A DNA stretch of 64,000 nt from Pseudomonas sp. 21 (GCF_000955805.1 NZ_JYOA01000007.1:325261-389260), one strand, 5' to 3'; shown: positions 35,735 to 45,627, numbered from the stretch's first letter. Translations and numbers: made by a program. Notes: generated from the letters alone by a model not told the origin.

Positions 35735-35775
35735 TCGGCGTCCGCAGGACGCCCTTGAATCCATCAGGCCAGAAC

Positions 35776-35851
35776 GTAGGGCGCATAACCTGGAACAGGT
35801 TATCCGCCGCAACCCGCGCGGCGGATAACGCTGGCGCGTTATGCGCCCTGC
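35776..35851. repeat. Compound palindrome (GTAGGGCGCATAAC family)
   Basis: GTAGGGCGCATAACC...GTTATCCGCC and GGCGGATAACG...GTTATGCGCCC form nested inverted repeats related to the one at 32676. Confidence 0.75.
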
Positions 35852-35867
35852 GAAAGACCCAAGCGAA

Positions 35868-36914
35868 TCACGCCAGCAGGCTCACCACCGCAAAGCGGCT
35901 GAGATTGGCCTGCGCCACCACCGTCTGCGCCGCTGCGCTGTAATGCGTCGCGCTGCGCCCCATGCGGTCGAGCATCGAGGCGGCGAAGGTGTGCGCCCAC
36001 TCGCGCTCGTCCTCGCTGGCGTGGCGGTCGAGGAAGTCGCGGATGTCGTCCTGGCGGTGGCGCAACTGGTCGCGCAGGCCGCCGATGCGATCCAGCGCCG
36101 AGACCACCGAATCGAGCAACTGGCGCTGCTCGCGGAAGGCATCGGTCCTGACCTCGGTGGGGAATGCCAGCAGCCCTTCTTCCTGGCTTTTCAGCCGGGT
36201 GTTCTTGCCCTTGGCGAACAGCTTGCCTTCGCCCTGCACCGCCAGCTGGCCCTTGAGCTGCTGCCAGTCGGCCTCGGGCGCGGAGAACTTCAACGCGCCA
36301 TCGCTATCGAGTTCGGCGCGGATGCCGGCCTGGCCCAGTGTCGCATTGAAGCGGCGCAGCACCTGTTCGGTGCTCATGCCGTCGTCCAGCACCACCGCCG
36401 CCGGTTCGGCGAGTTGGCGGCCGGCGCTGAACAGCAGGGTTTCCTTGCCGGAGCGCTGGATCGCTTCCACCGACTCCAGCCCCTCCAGGCTGAAGCGGCT
36501 GCGCACCGGTTCGTTGAGGCGCAGGCGGAAGTTGGCGTCGAGGCTGCCGTCCGAGCGCTGGGCGCGCTGCTCCAGCAGCTCGTTGACCTGCCGGGTGGCC
36601 TGGCGCACGCCCTCGCGGTCCTGGGATTGCGGCGCGCTGAGTTCGCGGCTGAGGTTGAGCTTGAGGCCGCCGAGGCGGTCCTGCAGGTCGCCCAGGTAGC
36701 TGTCGGCGGACTGCATGGACGACAACTGCTGGTTGAGCTGCAGGTTGAAGCTGCCGCTCTTCTGCGCGCCGCGCGCCATCTGTGCGGCGTTCTCGCCTTT
36801 TTCCTCACCTTTGCGCAGGGCGTTCTGCCGCTCACCCGTGGAGGGCAGGATGACGTCGCGGCGGGCGCTCGGGTCGAAGACGGCGGCGGCCGGCAGTTGC
36901 TTGATGACCTTCAT
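35868..36914 (-). CDS. Flagellin-hook IN-motif protein of unknown role
   Basis: The 348-residue protein (MKVIKQLPAAAVFDPS) lies at the distal end of the leftward flg operon, 140 bases beyond flgL. It has a flagellin hook IN-type segment (about 172-205, DDGMSTEQVLRRFNATLGQAGIRAEL), the kind that occurs in FliD and flagellins. A helix-rich C-terminus follows. It may be an accessory axial or cap protein of the lateral-type flagellum. I do not recognise a named gene. Confidence 0.65.
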   Translation of the reverse strand: MKVIKQLPAAAVFDPSARRDVILPSTGERQNALRKGEEKGENAAQMARGAQKSGSFNLQLNQQLSSMQSADSYLGDLQDRLGGLKLNLSRELSAPQSQDREGVRQATRQVNELLEQRAQRSDGSLDANFRLRLNEPVRSRFSLEGLESVEAIQRSGKETLLFSAGRQLAEPAAVVLDDGMSTEQVLRRFNATLGQAGIRAELDSDGALKFSAPEADWQQLKGQLAVQGEGKLFAKGKNTRLKSQEEGLLAFPTEVRTDAFREQRQLLDSVVSALDRIGGLRDQLRHRQDDIRDFLDRHASEDEREWAHTFAASMLDRMGRSATHYSAAAQTVVAQANLSRFAVVSLLA

Positions 36915-36976
36915 GGTGACCTCTGCACCGATGTGCCTCCGCCCGGCGCAAGGGCCGGGCGGAGGCGGGATAAAAA

Positions 36977-37046
36977 GTAGGGGAACCGGGCGCTGCGCCG
37001 CCGATTGGCGTCCAGACCTCCTTGCGGTGCGGCCCGGCTCCCCTAC
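36977..37046. repeat. Long imperfect palindrome between flgL and the IN-motif gene
   Basis: GTAGGGGA..CCGGGC faces GCCCGG.TCCCCTAC. A second hairpin (CCTCCGCCCGGC with its complement, 36940-36970) lies beside it. They may lower read-through into the last gene. Confidence 0.6.
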
Positions 37047-37054
37047 GAAGAAAC

Positions 37055-37969
37055 TTACAGGCGGCTGAACAGCGACAGGTCGTTGAGCTTCAGGTAGGTC
37101 TTCTGCGTCGCCTGCAGGGCCAGCTGGTAGGTGTTCAGGTCGATGGTCGCGCCGGCATAGTCCAGCTGCGACAGCTCGCCGTTGATCTTCTGGTTCACCA
37201 GCGAGACTTCCTCGTTGCTCGAGTTGAGCATGGTCAGGGTGTTCTGCCGGCCGCCCAGCTCGGTGATGGCGCCGAGCACGCCGTCGTGGGCGCTGTCGAG
37301 GCTGTCGATGGTCGCGGCGATCTGCGCGTGTACCGCCGGGTCGGCGACATCCAGCGCCGGGTCCTTGAGCATCTTCACCGTGGCATGCAGCTGGTTGAGG
37401 AAGTCCATGTTGCTGCCGAAGACGCCCAGCGCGGTGACGTTCTCTTCCACCTGCACACCGTTGGCCACGGCAGCCTGGCGCGACTTGTCGTTGCCGGTGG
37501 CGACGTAGGTATCGGTCAGCGGTTCGTAGGTCACCGCGGCGGTGTCGCTCAGGGTGCCGGAGAACAGGTAGCGGCCTTCCTCGTCACGCACGTTGACGAA
37601 GCTGACGATGGTCTTCTCGATGTTCTCCAGCTCGCCGGCCATGGCGTTGAGGTCGCCGCCGGTGTTGGAGCCGTTGGCCGCCCAGAGCAGCAGGTCGCGC
37701 ACGTTGAGCATCGCGTCGGAGGTGGCCTGCAGGTTGGTTTCCTGGGTCGACAGGTTGCCCGAGACGTTGCCGATGTTGGTGCGGTACTGCGCCAGGCTCG
37801 CTTCCTCGCGCTGGATGCGCAGCATGCGCACGCTGGCGATGGGGTCGTCGGAGGGCTGGAGGATGCGCTGGCCGCTGGACATCTGCTGCATCAGCTTGCC
37901 CAGGGCCGCCGAGTTGCTGTTCATCGAGCCGCCCATCAGCGCGGTGATCTGTGCATTGGTAATGCGCAT
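37055..37969 (-). CDS. flgL: Flagellar hook-filament junction protein FlgL (lateral-type)
   Basis: The 304-residue protein has flagellin-like N- and C-terminal helices (MRITNAQITALMGGSMNSNSAALGKLMQQMSSGQRI) and no large D2/D3 insert. It joins the hook to the filament with FlgK. It follows flgK by 23 bases. Confidence 0.92.
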   Translation of the reverse strand: MRITNAQITALMGGSMNSNSAALGKLMQQMSSGQRILQPSDDPIASVRMLRIQREEASLAQYRTNIGNVSGNLSTQETNLQATSDAMLNVRDLLLWAANGSNTGGDLNAMAGELENIEKTIVSFVNVRDEEGRYLFSGTLSDTAAVTYEPLTDTYVATGNDKSRQAAVANGVQVEENVTALGVFGSNMDFLNQLHATVKMLKDPALDVADPAVHAQIAATIDSLDSAHDGVLGAITELGGRQNTLTMLNSSNEEVSLVNQKINGELSQLDYAGATIDLNTYQLALQATQKTYLKLNDLSLFSRL

Positions 37970-37992
37970 GCTGCTTTCCTTCGCAATGGCCC

Positions 37993-39360
37993 TTAGAAGG
38001 CCGCGAGCATCGAGTCGAACAGCTCCTTGGCGGTGCTGATGACTTTCATGTTGGCCTGGTAGGCCTGCTGGTAGGTGATCAGGTTGACCGCCTCCTCATC
38101 CAGGCTCACCGCGCTGACGCTGTCGCGACTGGCCTGTGCCTGGCTGGCCACGGTGGTGGCGGTCTTCTGGTCGGCCTGGTTCTGCCGGCTGGCGCTGGCA
38201 ACTTTGCCGAGCAGGCCGGCGAAGGCGTCGTTGAGGGTCACCTGGCTGCCGTCGAGGGTGATCGACTGGCCCTTGAGATCGAGCAGCGCCAGCAGGTTCA
38301 CGTTGTTGCCGGACTCCCCCGCGGTGTCCGACAGCGCCAGCTCCTCGGGCTTGAGGTCGTTCACGCTGAGCATCGCCGTGGTGCTGCCGGCGTTGTAGGT
38401 GAGCAGCGCCTGGCCGGGGTTGCCGTTGAGATCGAAACCGTTGGCCAGGGTGTCGTTGACCATCTGCGCGAACTGTCCGGCCATCTCGTGCAGCGCGGTC
38501 TGGTTCGGTCGCAGGGTGTCGTACTCGGTGTCGAACAGCGCACCGAGGGAGCCGCCCATGCCGTCCTGGGCCAGCGGGAAGCTGGTGCCGGCGAAGGTCA
38601 GGGCGATTTCCTGCTCGCCCGTGGCGGTGCGGCTGATCGCCAGTTGCCCGGCGGAGTTGCCCGCTACCAGCGGCTGGCCGTTGGCGAGCGACACGGTGAG
38701 CGAGCCGTCGGCCACTTCGTTGACGCGGATCGAGGCGTACTTGGACAGATCCGCCACCAGGCTCTCGCGGTGGTCGCGCAGCGCGGTGGTGTCGCCGCCG
38801 GAAGAGCCGACCTCGACGATCTGCTTGTTCAGCGCAGCGAGGTTGGACGTCAGCCCGTTGATCTCGCCGACCATGGAGCCGCGCTGCTCCTGCAGGGCAC
38901 GCAGCTGGCTGTCGATGTTGCCGGACAGGCCGTTGAAGCGCTGGGCGAGGTTCTTCGTCTCGTTGACGATCTGCTGGCGCAGGGCGACCGAGCCGGGGGT
39001 GGCGGTGGCCTCGCTGAGCGCGGCGAAGAAGTTGTCCAGGCCGACACTGATGCTCGAGCCTTCGCCGCCCATCAGCCCTTCCAGCGCGGACAGGTACTGC
39101 TGGCCGCTGTCGTAGTAGCTCTGCTCGGTGGTGGCGCGCCACAGCTGCTGGTTCTGGAAGTCGTTGGCCATGCGCCGGATGCTGGTCACCGTCACGCCGC
39201 CGCCGACGTTCAGGCCACCCTCGCCGGCCAGCGAGGCAAGCACCGGGTTCAGCCGGCTGAAGCCGGGGGTGTTGGCGTTGGCGACGTTCTGGCCGGAGGT
39301 AGCCAGGGCGATCTGCGCCGCGCGCAGGCCGCTGTAGCCGATCTGGCTCAACATACTCAA
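37993..39360 (-). CDS. flgK: Flagellar hook-associated protein FlgK (lateral-type)
   Basis: The 455-residue protein starts MSMLSQIGYSGLRAAQIALATSGQNVANANTPGFSR with the axial-protein ANxNTPG motif. It ends with the C-terminal motif EEAVNLITYQQAYQANMKVI. It is short for FlgK, as is typical of lateral systems. Its start overlaps flgJ by 4 bases. Confidence 0.94.
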   Translation of the reverse strand: MSMLSQIGYSGLRAAQIALATSGQNVANANTPGFSRLNPVLASLAGEGGLNVGGGVTVTSIRRMANDFQNQQLWRATTEQSYYDSGQQYLSALEGLMGGEGSSISVGLDNFFAALSEATATPGSVALRQQIVNETKNLAQRFNGLSGNIDSQLRALQEQRGSMVGEINGLTSNLAALNKQIVEVGSSGGDTTALRDHRESLVADLSKYASIRVNEVADGSLTVSLANGQPLVAGNSAGQLAISRTATGEQEIALTFAGTSFPLAQDGMGGSLGALFDTEYDTLRPNQTALHEMAGQFAQMVNDTLANGFDLNGNPGQALLTYNAGSTTAMLSVNDLKPEELALSDTAGESGNNVNLLALLDLKGQSITLDGSQVTLNDAFAGLLGKVASASRQNQADQKTATTVASQAQASRDSVSAVSLDEEAVNLITYQQAYQANMKVISTAKELFDSMLAAF

Positions 39361-40397
39361 GAGGCATTCTCCTTCGACTCGAGGCGGATCGGCTGGGCAA
39401 AGGCCGCCGAGGCCGGTCGGGAAACAAATTCGGGCTGTTGTCCCTGATAGGCGACGGAATCGGCGTGGCGCTTAAATCCTTCCTGCGGCGCGTGCTTCAG
39501 GCCGCTCTCCGGCGACAGTCCGCTGCCGGGCATGCGTGCCGGCGCCTGGGCCTCGCGCACCCGACGGAGCACGCCGAGGGTGTAGTCGCGGGTTTCGTCG
39601 TAGGGAATGCTGCGCACCCAGTCGGCCATGCCGATCTGTCCGCTGCGCGGGTCGCCGTTGTTCTTCAGCCACTCGTCCACCTTGCCGGGGCCGGCGTTGT
39701 AGGCGGCCAGGGCGAGTACGTGCTGGCCGTCGTAGCGGTCGAGCATCTTGCCCAGGTAGGCGCTGCCCAAGGCTTTGTTATAGGCCGGGTCGCTGGTCAG
39801 GCGCTGCTCGTCGTAAGGCAGGCCGAGCTCGCCGGCCACTTCGCGGGCGGTATCGGGCATCAACTGCATCAGGCCGCGCGCGCCCTTGGGCGAAACAGCG
39901 GCAGCGTTGCCGCCGGATTCCTGGCCGATCACGCTGTCCACCAACGTGCGGAAACCGGCGCTGCCCTGCTGCCAGGCGTGGGCGAGACGGTCCACGCCGC
40001 GCTGCCAGGTATCCACCAGCGGGTTGCGGCTGGACACCGAGGGGCGGCGCAGCGCCTCACCGCCATCGGCGAGCGCGACAGGTTCGGCAGTATCGGTGGG
40101 CTCGGCGGAAAGCTGGCGCACCAGCAGGTCGGCGATGCCGGTCTGCTTGCGCGAGGCCAGGTGCTCGGCCAGCGCTTCGTCGTAGAAGTCGCGCATCGTA
40201 TCGAGGTCGCGGCTGCGCAGCGGGCTGCCGGCGGACAGCACGTCGCCGGCCTTGCGCATCTGCTTGAGGATCTGCTGCAGGAACATCGCCTCGAACTGCT
40301 CGGAGGCGGCCTGCAACTGCTCGCGGCGCACCTGCTCGGGCGACTCGCCCGGCTGGCCGGTGGGAACGATGGGGCGATTGAGCGAGGTGATGCTCAT
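39357..40397 (-). CDS. flgJ: FlgJ-like rod-binding protein fused to an SLT lytic transglycosylase
   Basis: The 346-residue protein has an N-terminal FlgJ rod-binding domain (about 25-98, SEQFEAMFLQQILKQMRKA). Its C-terminal catalytic domain is a soluble-lytic-transglycosylase type (150-290) with the catalytic glutamate E160 (VIGQESGGN), GARGLMQLMP and AAYNAGPG. Classic FlgJ of enterics and many pseudomonads uses a glucosaminidase-type domain there. It opens the peptidoglycan for rod assembly. It overlaps flgK by 4 bases and abuts flgI. Confidence 0.9.
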   Translation of the reverse strand: MSITSLNRPIVPTGQPGESPEQVRREQLQAASEQFEAMFLQQILKQMRKAGDVLSAGSPLRSRDLDTMRDFYDEALAEHLASRKQTGIADLLVRQLSAEPTDTAEPVALADGGEALRRPSVSSRNPLVDTWQRGVDRLAHAWQQGSAGFRTLVDSVIGQESGGNAAAVSPKGARGLMQLMPDTAREVAGELGLPYDEQRLTSDPAYNKALGSAYLGKMLDRYDGQHVLALAAYNAGPGKVDEWLKNNGDPRSGQIGMADWVRSIPYDETRDYTLGVLRRVREAQAPARMPGSGLSPESGLKHAPQEGFKRHADSVAYQGQQPEFVSRPASAAFAQPIRLESKENAS

Positions 40398-41500
40398 CAG
40401 ATGACCACCAGCTCGGCATTCAGCGCGCCGGCCTGCTCCAGCGCCTGGAGGATGCTCATCACATCATCCGGCGTGGCGCCCAGGCTGTTCACCGTGTTGA
40501 TGATGCTTTCCAGGCTGGTGCCTTCGGGCCATTTGAACATCGGTTTCTTGTCCTGGCTGACCGACACGTCCGACTGCGGCGTGACCGCCGTGGTGCCGTT
40601 GGAGAACGGCCCCGGCTGGCTGACCTGGGGGTTCTCGCTGATGGTCACGGTGAGCGTGCCGTGTGCCACCGCGGCGGCCTTCACGCGCACGCCCTGGCCG
40701 ACCACCACGGTGCCGGTGCGGCTGTTGAAGACGACCTTGGGCCGGGTACGGCCTTCCTGCACCTCCATGCCTTCGAGCATGGCCATGAAACTGGTGCGCT
40801 GGGCGCTGCTGACCGGCGCGCGCACCGACACCTTGGTGCCGTCCAGCGCAGTGGCGGTGCCGGAGCCGAAGCGTTCGTTGACCGCGTTCATCACCTGGGT
40901 GGCGGTCTGGAAGCTCGGCTTGCGCACGTTGAGCATCACGTCCGGGCGCTGGGCGAAATCGCTGGGGATCATCCGTTCGATGGTCGCGCCGTTGGGAATC
41001 AGGCCGCTGTTGGCGCTGTTGATCGACACGCTGGAGCCGCTCTGGCCCTGGGCGTGCAAGCCGCCAACCACGAGATTGCCCTGGGCCAGCGCATAGACTT
41101 CGCCGTCCACGCCCTGCAGCGGTGTCATCAGCAGCAGGCCACCGCGCAGGCTCTTGGCGTCGCCCAGCGAGGACACGGTGACGTCGATGGTCTGCCCGGC
41201 GCTGTAGGACGGCGGCACGCTGGCGGTGACGCTCACGGCGGCGACGTTCTTCAGTTTCGGATCGACGTTCGGCGGCAGGTTCACGCCGAACTGCTTGAGC
41301 ATGTTGGCCACCGACTGGTTGGTGAACTTGACCTGGTTCTTGTCGCCGGTGCCGTCCAGGCCGACCACCAGGCCATAGCCGATCAGCTGGTTCTCGCGCA
41401 CGCCTTCGATGTCCACGAGGTCGAGCAGCGGGATGGCCAGCGCCTCGGCCTGCCAGAACAGGCAGGCCGTCGCCAGCAGGCGGGAAAGAGTTCTACGCAT
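40397..41500 (-). CDS. flgI: Flagellar P-ring protein FlgI
   Basis: The 367-residue protein has a signal peptide (cleaved near AEALA). It carries the conserved [19 protein letters not shown] block and ends [22 protein letters not shown]. It forms the peptidoglycan ring of the basal body. Its stop shares one base with the flgJ start. Confidence 0.96.
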   Translation of the reverse strand: MRRTLSRLLATACLFWQAEALAIPLLDLVDIEGVRENQLIGYGLVVGLDGTGDKNQVKFTNQSVANMLKQFGVNLPPNVDPKLKNVAAVSVTASVPPSYSAGQTIDVTVSSLGDAKSLRGGLLLMTPLQGVDGEVYALAQGNLVVGGLHAQGQSGSSVSINSANSGLIPNGATIERMIPSDFAQRPDVMLNVRKPSFQTATQVMNAVNERFGSGTATALDGTKVSVRAPVSSAQRTSFMAMLEGMEVQEGRTRPKVVFNSRTGTVVVGQGVRVKAAAVAHGTLTVTISENPQVSQPGPFSNGTTAVTPQSDVSVSQDKKPMFKWPEGTSLESIINTVNSLGATPDDVMSILQALEQAGALNAELVVI

Positions 41501-41515
41501 GAAGGGCTCGCCTGC

Positions 41516-42178
41516 TTACATCGGGAACAGCGGATGGGTGAAGAAGCGCGTCAGCCAGCCGGCCGAATTGCTGTCGTTGAGCACGCCGCGTCCGGCATAG
41601 GAAATCTTGGCGTTGGCGACGTTCTGCGAGGACACCTGGTTGGAGCGGTTGATGTCGTCGATGCGTACCAGGCCGGTGAGGCGGATGAACTCGTCGCCCT
41701 GGTTCAGGCGCAGGGATTTCTCGCCCTTCACCAGCAGCACACCGCCGGGCAGTACCTTGTGCACCGTCACGGCAATGGAGCCAGTCAGGGTGTTCTGCTG
41801 CGAGCTCTTGGCCGAGCCGTCGAAGTCACGGTTGGCCGTGGCCGACGTTTCCAGGCCGCCGTATTCCTTGGTCAGGATGGTCGGCACCGGCACGTCCAGG
41901 CTGGATTTCTTGCCGAAGCTGGTGCCCGCGCTCTTGCTCGACTGGGTGGACTCGCTGAGCACCACGGTGACGATGTCGCCGACGCCGATGGCGCGCTTGT
42001 CGCGCAGCAGCGAGCCGCCGTAGCCGGAACGGAACAGGCCGCCGCTGGTGGTCGGCGGCTGGCTGTAGTCCAGCTCCGGGGGCTGGTAGGTCGAGGAATC
42101 CTCGTCCGGCAGCATCTCCTCGAAGCTCTGGCAGCCGGCGAGCAGCGCCAGGGCGAGCAGCAGGGCAAGGCGCGTCAT
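41516..42178 (-). CDS. flgH: Flagellar L-ring lipoprotein FlgH
   Basis: The 220-residue protein has a lipobox (LALLAGC) and the conserved FRSGYGGSLLRDKRA and VKGEKSLRLNQGDEFIRLTGLVR blocks. It forms the outer-membrane ring. Confidence 0.96.
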   Translation of the reverse strand: MTRLALLLALALLAGCQSFEEMLPDEDSSTYQPPELDYSQPPTTSGGLFRSGYGGSLLRDKRAIGVGDIVTVVLSESTQSSKSAGTSFGKKSSLDVPVPTILTKEYGGLETSATANRDFDGSAKSSQQNTLTGSIAVTVHKVLPGGVLLVKGEKSLRLNQGDEFIRLTGLVRIDDINRSNQVSSQNVANAKISYAGRGVLNDSNSAGWLTRFFTHPLFPM

Positions 42179-42180
42179 CG

Positions 42181-42966
42181 TCAGACCGTCTGGTTGAGGA
42201 ACTGCTGCATGCCCGACGCAGCGTCGAGCACCTTGGCGTTGGCCTCGTAGGCGCGCTGGATGGCGATCATGTTCACCATCGCTTCCACCACCTGCACGTT
42301 GGAGCCTTCCAGCACGCCCTGCTTGAGGGTGCCCAGGCCTTCCTCGCCCGGCGTGCCTTCCTGCGGCTCGCCGCTGGCGGCGGTTTCCTTGTAGAGGTTG
42401 CCGCCGATGGCTTCCAGGCCCGCCGGGTTGGTGAAGTTGACCAGGGTAATCTGGCCCAGTTCGGTGGGCAGGGTCTCGCCGGGGAGGATGGCGGTGACGA
42501 TGCCGTCGCTGCCGACGGTGAAGCGGCTGGCGCCGGCCGGCACTTCGATGTTCGGCGTCAGCGGCAGGCCCTGGGCGTTGACCACGATGCCTTCGTTGTT
42601 CAGTTGCAGCTGGCCGTTCTCGGTGTAGTAGGTGTCGCCATTGGGCGCCTCGACCTGGAAGAAGCCGCTGCCGACGATGGCCAGGTCCATCGGTTGCCCG
42701 GTGGTCTGCATGCTGCCTTCGGTGAACACCTTCTGCGTGCCGACGACGCGCACGCCGCTGCCCAGCTGGATGCCGGACGGCACGGTGTTGACCTGGTCAG
42801 CCTGGGCGCCGGGTTGCAGCTGCACCTGGTAGAACAGGTCCTCGAACACCGCGCGGTCGCTCTTGAAGCCGACGGTGTTCACGTTGGCCAGGTTGTTGGC
42901 CACGGTGGACATCGCGGTGTCCTGTGCCGCCAGGCCGGTCTTGCTGACCCAAAGTGCCGAACTCAT
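42181..42966 (-). CDS. flgG: Flagellar distal rod protein FlgG
   Basis: The 261-residue protein starts MSSALWVSKTGLAAQDTAMSTVANNLANVNTVGFK and ends VEAMVNMIAIQRAYEANAKVL, the family termini. It forms the distal rod. Confidence 0.96.
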   Translation of the reverse strand: MSSALWVSKTGLAAQDTAMSTVANNLANVNTVGFKSDRAVFEDLFYQVQLQPGAQADQVNTVPSGIQLGSGVRVVGTQKVFTEGSMQTTGQPMDLAIVGSGFFQVEAPNGDTYYTENGQLQLNNEGIVVNAQGLPLTPNIEVPAGASRFTVGSDGIVTAILPGETLPTELGQITLVNFTNPAGLEAIGGNLYKETAASGEPQEGTPGEEGLGTLKQGVLEGSNVQVVEAMVNMIAIQRAYEANAKVLDAASGMQQFLNQTV

Positions 42967-42993
42967 GTTGTGCTCCTGTCTGCGCGCCGCGCG

Positions 42994-43722
42994 TTAGCCG
43001 CCACGGATCATGCGGTCGCCGGCCTCGGCGAGATCCGAGGCGGCCTTCATCATCTTTACCTGGGTCTCGAACCGCCGGTTCAGGCTCATGGTGCCCACCA
43101 GTTGCTCGATGGCCGAGACGTTGCTCTGCTCCAGGTGCCCGGAGACCAGGCGCACGTCCTCGCTGGCGGCGACGTTCTGGCCGTCCTTGCTCACCAGCAG
43201 GCCCTGGGCGTTCTTCACCAGCGACGCAGCCGGGGCGTCCACCAGCTTGAGGCGGTCGACGTCGGTCATCATGAAATCGCCGCGCGGCATCACCGAGATG
43301 GTGCCGTCGCTGCCGATGGCGATGGCGTCGTACTCGGGCAGGGTGATCGGGCCACCCTCGCCAAGCACGGCGCGGCCGTTGATCATCAGTTGGCGGTCGG
43401 CGTCGATCTCCAGGTTGCCCTGGCGCGTGTACGCCTCGCCGTTGCCGCTCTGCACGGCGAGCAGCCCGCTGCCCTGGATCGCGACGTCGAGGTCGCGACC
43501 GGTGGCCATCAGGGTGCCGGCGCTCATGTCGACGCCGCTGCTCTCGATGCGCGCGAGGTGGCGGCTGTCGTAGCCGGCGCCGCTCACGTCCACGGCGGTG
43601 GCGTGTTCCAGGTCGGCACGGAAGCCGGGGGTGTTGACGTTGGCCAGGTTGTTGGCGCGGATGTCCAGCGCAGACATGCTGCGGCTGGCCGCCGTCATCG
43701 CGGTGTAGCCGAGACGATCCAT
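42994..43722 (-). CDS. flgF: Flagellar proximal rod protein FlgF
   Basis: The 242-residue protein starts MDRLGYTAMTAASRSMSALDIRANNLANVNTPGFR, with the rod-type C-terminus SNVSAIEQLVGTMSLNRRFETQVKM. It lies between flgE and flgG as in other flg operons. Confidence 0.94.
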   Translation of the reverse strand: MDRLGYTAMTAASRSMSALDIRANNLANVNTPGFRADLEHATAVDVSGAGYDSRHLARIESSGVDMSAGTLMATGRDLDVAIQGSGLLAVQSGNGEAYTRQGNLEIDADRQLMINGRAVLGEGGPITLPEYDAIAIGSDGTISVMPRGDFMMTDVDRLKLVDAPAASLVKNAQGLLVSKDGQNVAASEDVRLVSGHLEQSNVSAIEQLVGTMSLNRRFETQVKMMKAASDLAEAGDRMIRGG

Positions 43723-43731
43723 GGGGTTTCC

Positions 43732-44919
43732 TTAGATGGCCGAGAACAGGACCTGGGTGAGTTCCTTGTCGGTGGTCATCACCTTGGTGTTCGCCTGGTA
43801 GTTGCGCTGGCCTTCCATGAGGCCCACCAGTTGCTGGGTGATGTCGACGTTGGAGCCTTCCAGGTTGCCGGCCGACAGCGAGCCGAACTGGCCGATGCCG
43901 GGCACGCCGATCAGCGGGGCGCCGGAGGCGGAGGTCTCGGTCCAGGCGGTGCCGCTCTGGTTCTGCAGCCCGCCGCTGTTGATGAAGTTCGCCAAGGCGA
44001 CCTGGCCCTGCAGCATGCGCTGGCCGTTGCTGTAGTTGACGTAGACCTTGCCGTCGTTCTCCACCGCGATGCCGGTCTGCTCGCCGGCGGCGTAGCCGGT
44101 GGTGCGGTTGGTGGTGACGACGAAGTCCGAGCCGTACTGGCTGGTGCCGGTGTAGTCCAGCGCGATGTTCATCGGATCGACGCCCGGCAGGGTGAAGCTC
44201 ACCGGCACCGAGGCGATCGGCGAGGATAGCGAGCCGTCCGGCGCGAAGGTCAGCGACTGGGTGGCGCCAACGGCATTGCCGTCCACTGCGTAGTGGGCGT
44301 CCCAGGTGTTGGTGCCGGTCAGCACGAAGTACTGGGTCAGGGTGTGTTCCTTGCCCTGGGAGTCGTAGATCTTGCTGGTGTAGGTGGAGTTGTAGGTCTC
44401 CACCTTCTGCGGGTCGAACGGCGAGACGGTCGGCACTTTCTCGTTGGAGTCGAGGTTGGCGACGAACTCCAGCTTGTCGGTGGCCTTGGCCGGCAGGTTG
44501 GCGGTCTTCACCTGCAGGTCGGAGACGGTGCCCACCAGCAGGTTGCCCGCGGCGTCGGTCGGGTAGCCCTGCAGGCGCTGGCCGGTGGCGTTGATCAGGT
44601 AGTTGGCGTTGTCCTGGCTGAACACGCCGGCGCGGGTGTACTGGGTGTCGCCGTTGCCGCTCTTGACCACGAAGAAGCCGCCGCCGGAGATGGCCAGGTC
44701 CAGCGCGCGATTGGTCGACACCAGCGAACCGCCCTGGCTGATGCTCTGGGTGGTACCGGCGACTTCCACGCCCATGCCCTTGCTGTCGGCATAGACGCTG
44801 CCGAACTCGGTACGCGAGGACTTGAAGCCCACGGTGCCGGAGTTGGCGATGTTGTTGCTGATGGTGTCCAGCTGCTGGGTGACGGCGTTCAGGCCGGTCA
44901 GGGCGATGTTGAAGCTCAT
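43732..44919 (-). CDS. flgE: Flagellar hook protein FlgE
   Basis: The 395-residue protein starts MSFNIALTGLNAVTQQLDTISNNIANSGTVGFK and ends QQLVGLMEGQRNYQANTKVM. It is the hook subunit of the lateral-type system; the length fits short-hook systems. Confidence 0.95.
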   Translation of the reverse strand: MSFNIALTGLNAVTQQLDTISNNIANSGTVGFKSSRTEFGSVYADSKGMGVEVAGTTQSISQGGSLVSTNRALDLAISGGGFFVVKSGNGDTQYTRAGVFSQDNANYLINATGQRLQGYPTDAAGNLLVGTVSDLQVKTANLPAKATDKLEFVANLDSNEKVPTVSPFDPQKVETYNSTYTSKIYDSQGKEHTLTQYFVLTGTNTWDAHYAVDGNAVGATQSLTFAPDGSLSSPIASVPVSFTLPGVDPMNIALDYTGTSQYGSDFVVTTNRTTGYAAGEQTGIAVENDGKVYVNYSNGQRMLQGQVALANFINSGGLQNQSGTAWTETSASGAPLIGVPGIGQFGSLSAGNLEGSNVDITQQLVGLMEGQRNYQANTKVMTTDKELTQVLFSAI

Positions 44920-44955
44920 GGCGTTATCTCATCCTAAGAGGGGGGAAGCAGGCGC

Positions 44956-45627
44956 TCAGGCGGCCTGGCCCTGACTGAATTCGACGATCTTGTAGAACGG
45001 CACCGAGCCTGCGCCCTCGACTTCCAGCACGGGGCCGTCGGCGCTGACGCGGACGTTGCGCACCAGGCCGGAAACCTCGACACCCGGCGTCTCGCCGCTC
45101 TCGGTCTTGACCGCCAGCGTGTACTGGCCGGGCTTCAGGCCGAGCGCTTCGGGGTCCACGGTGAAGGGCACCGCGCCGGCTTCCTGCGGGCCGAGGGTGA
45201 TATCGGTGCGCACGCCGTTGGCATCGGTGAGCTGCAGTACGGTGGTAGCCGAGGCATGCTCCAGGGTGATCTGCCCGCTGACCTTGTCGCCGTCCAGCTG
45301 CAGGCTGTCGGCGCTGACCTTCACTTCCTGGCCGACCAGGCCGGCGGCGGTGAGGGTCTGCAGGTTGTCCATCAGCACCAGGTTGTTCTGCTGCAGGGTG
45401 GTCATGTTCTGCATGCTCTTCACCTGCGCCATGGCCGAGTACTGGTTGATGAACTCGGTGCTGTCCACCGGCTTGGTCGGGTCCTGGTATTGCACCTGGG
45501 CGACCAGCAGGGTGATGAAGCTGTTCTCCATGTCGGTCAGCTCGCCGAGGTTGACCGCCTGCCTGGGCGTGTCGGACGAGGTGCCGCTGGTGCCGGTGGA
45601 GCTGGTGTCGTTGTTGACCGTGCTCAT
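44956..45627 (-). CDS. flgD: Flagellar hook-capping scaffold FlgD
   Basis: The 223-residue protein has the N-terminal FlgD signature (MENSFITLLVAQVQYQDPTKPVDSTEFINQYSAMAQVKSMQNM). The immunoglobulin-like middle domain (KVSGQITLEHASATTVLQLTD) follows. It caps the growing hook. Its start overlaps the flgC stop by one base. Confidence 0.95.
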   Translation of the reverse strand: MSTVNNDTSSTGTSGTSSDTPRQAVNLGELTDMENSFITLLVAQVQYQDPTKPVDSTEFINQYSAMAQVKSMQNMTTLQQNNLVLMDNLQTLTAAGLVGQEVKVSADSLQLDGDKVSGQITLEHASATTVLQLTDANGVRTDITLGPQEAGAVPFTVDPEALGLKPGQYTLAVKTESGETPGVEVSGLVRNVRVSADGPVLEVEGAGSVPFYKIVEFSQGQAA

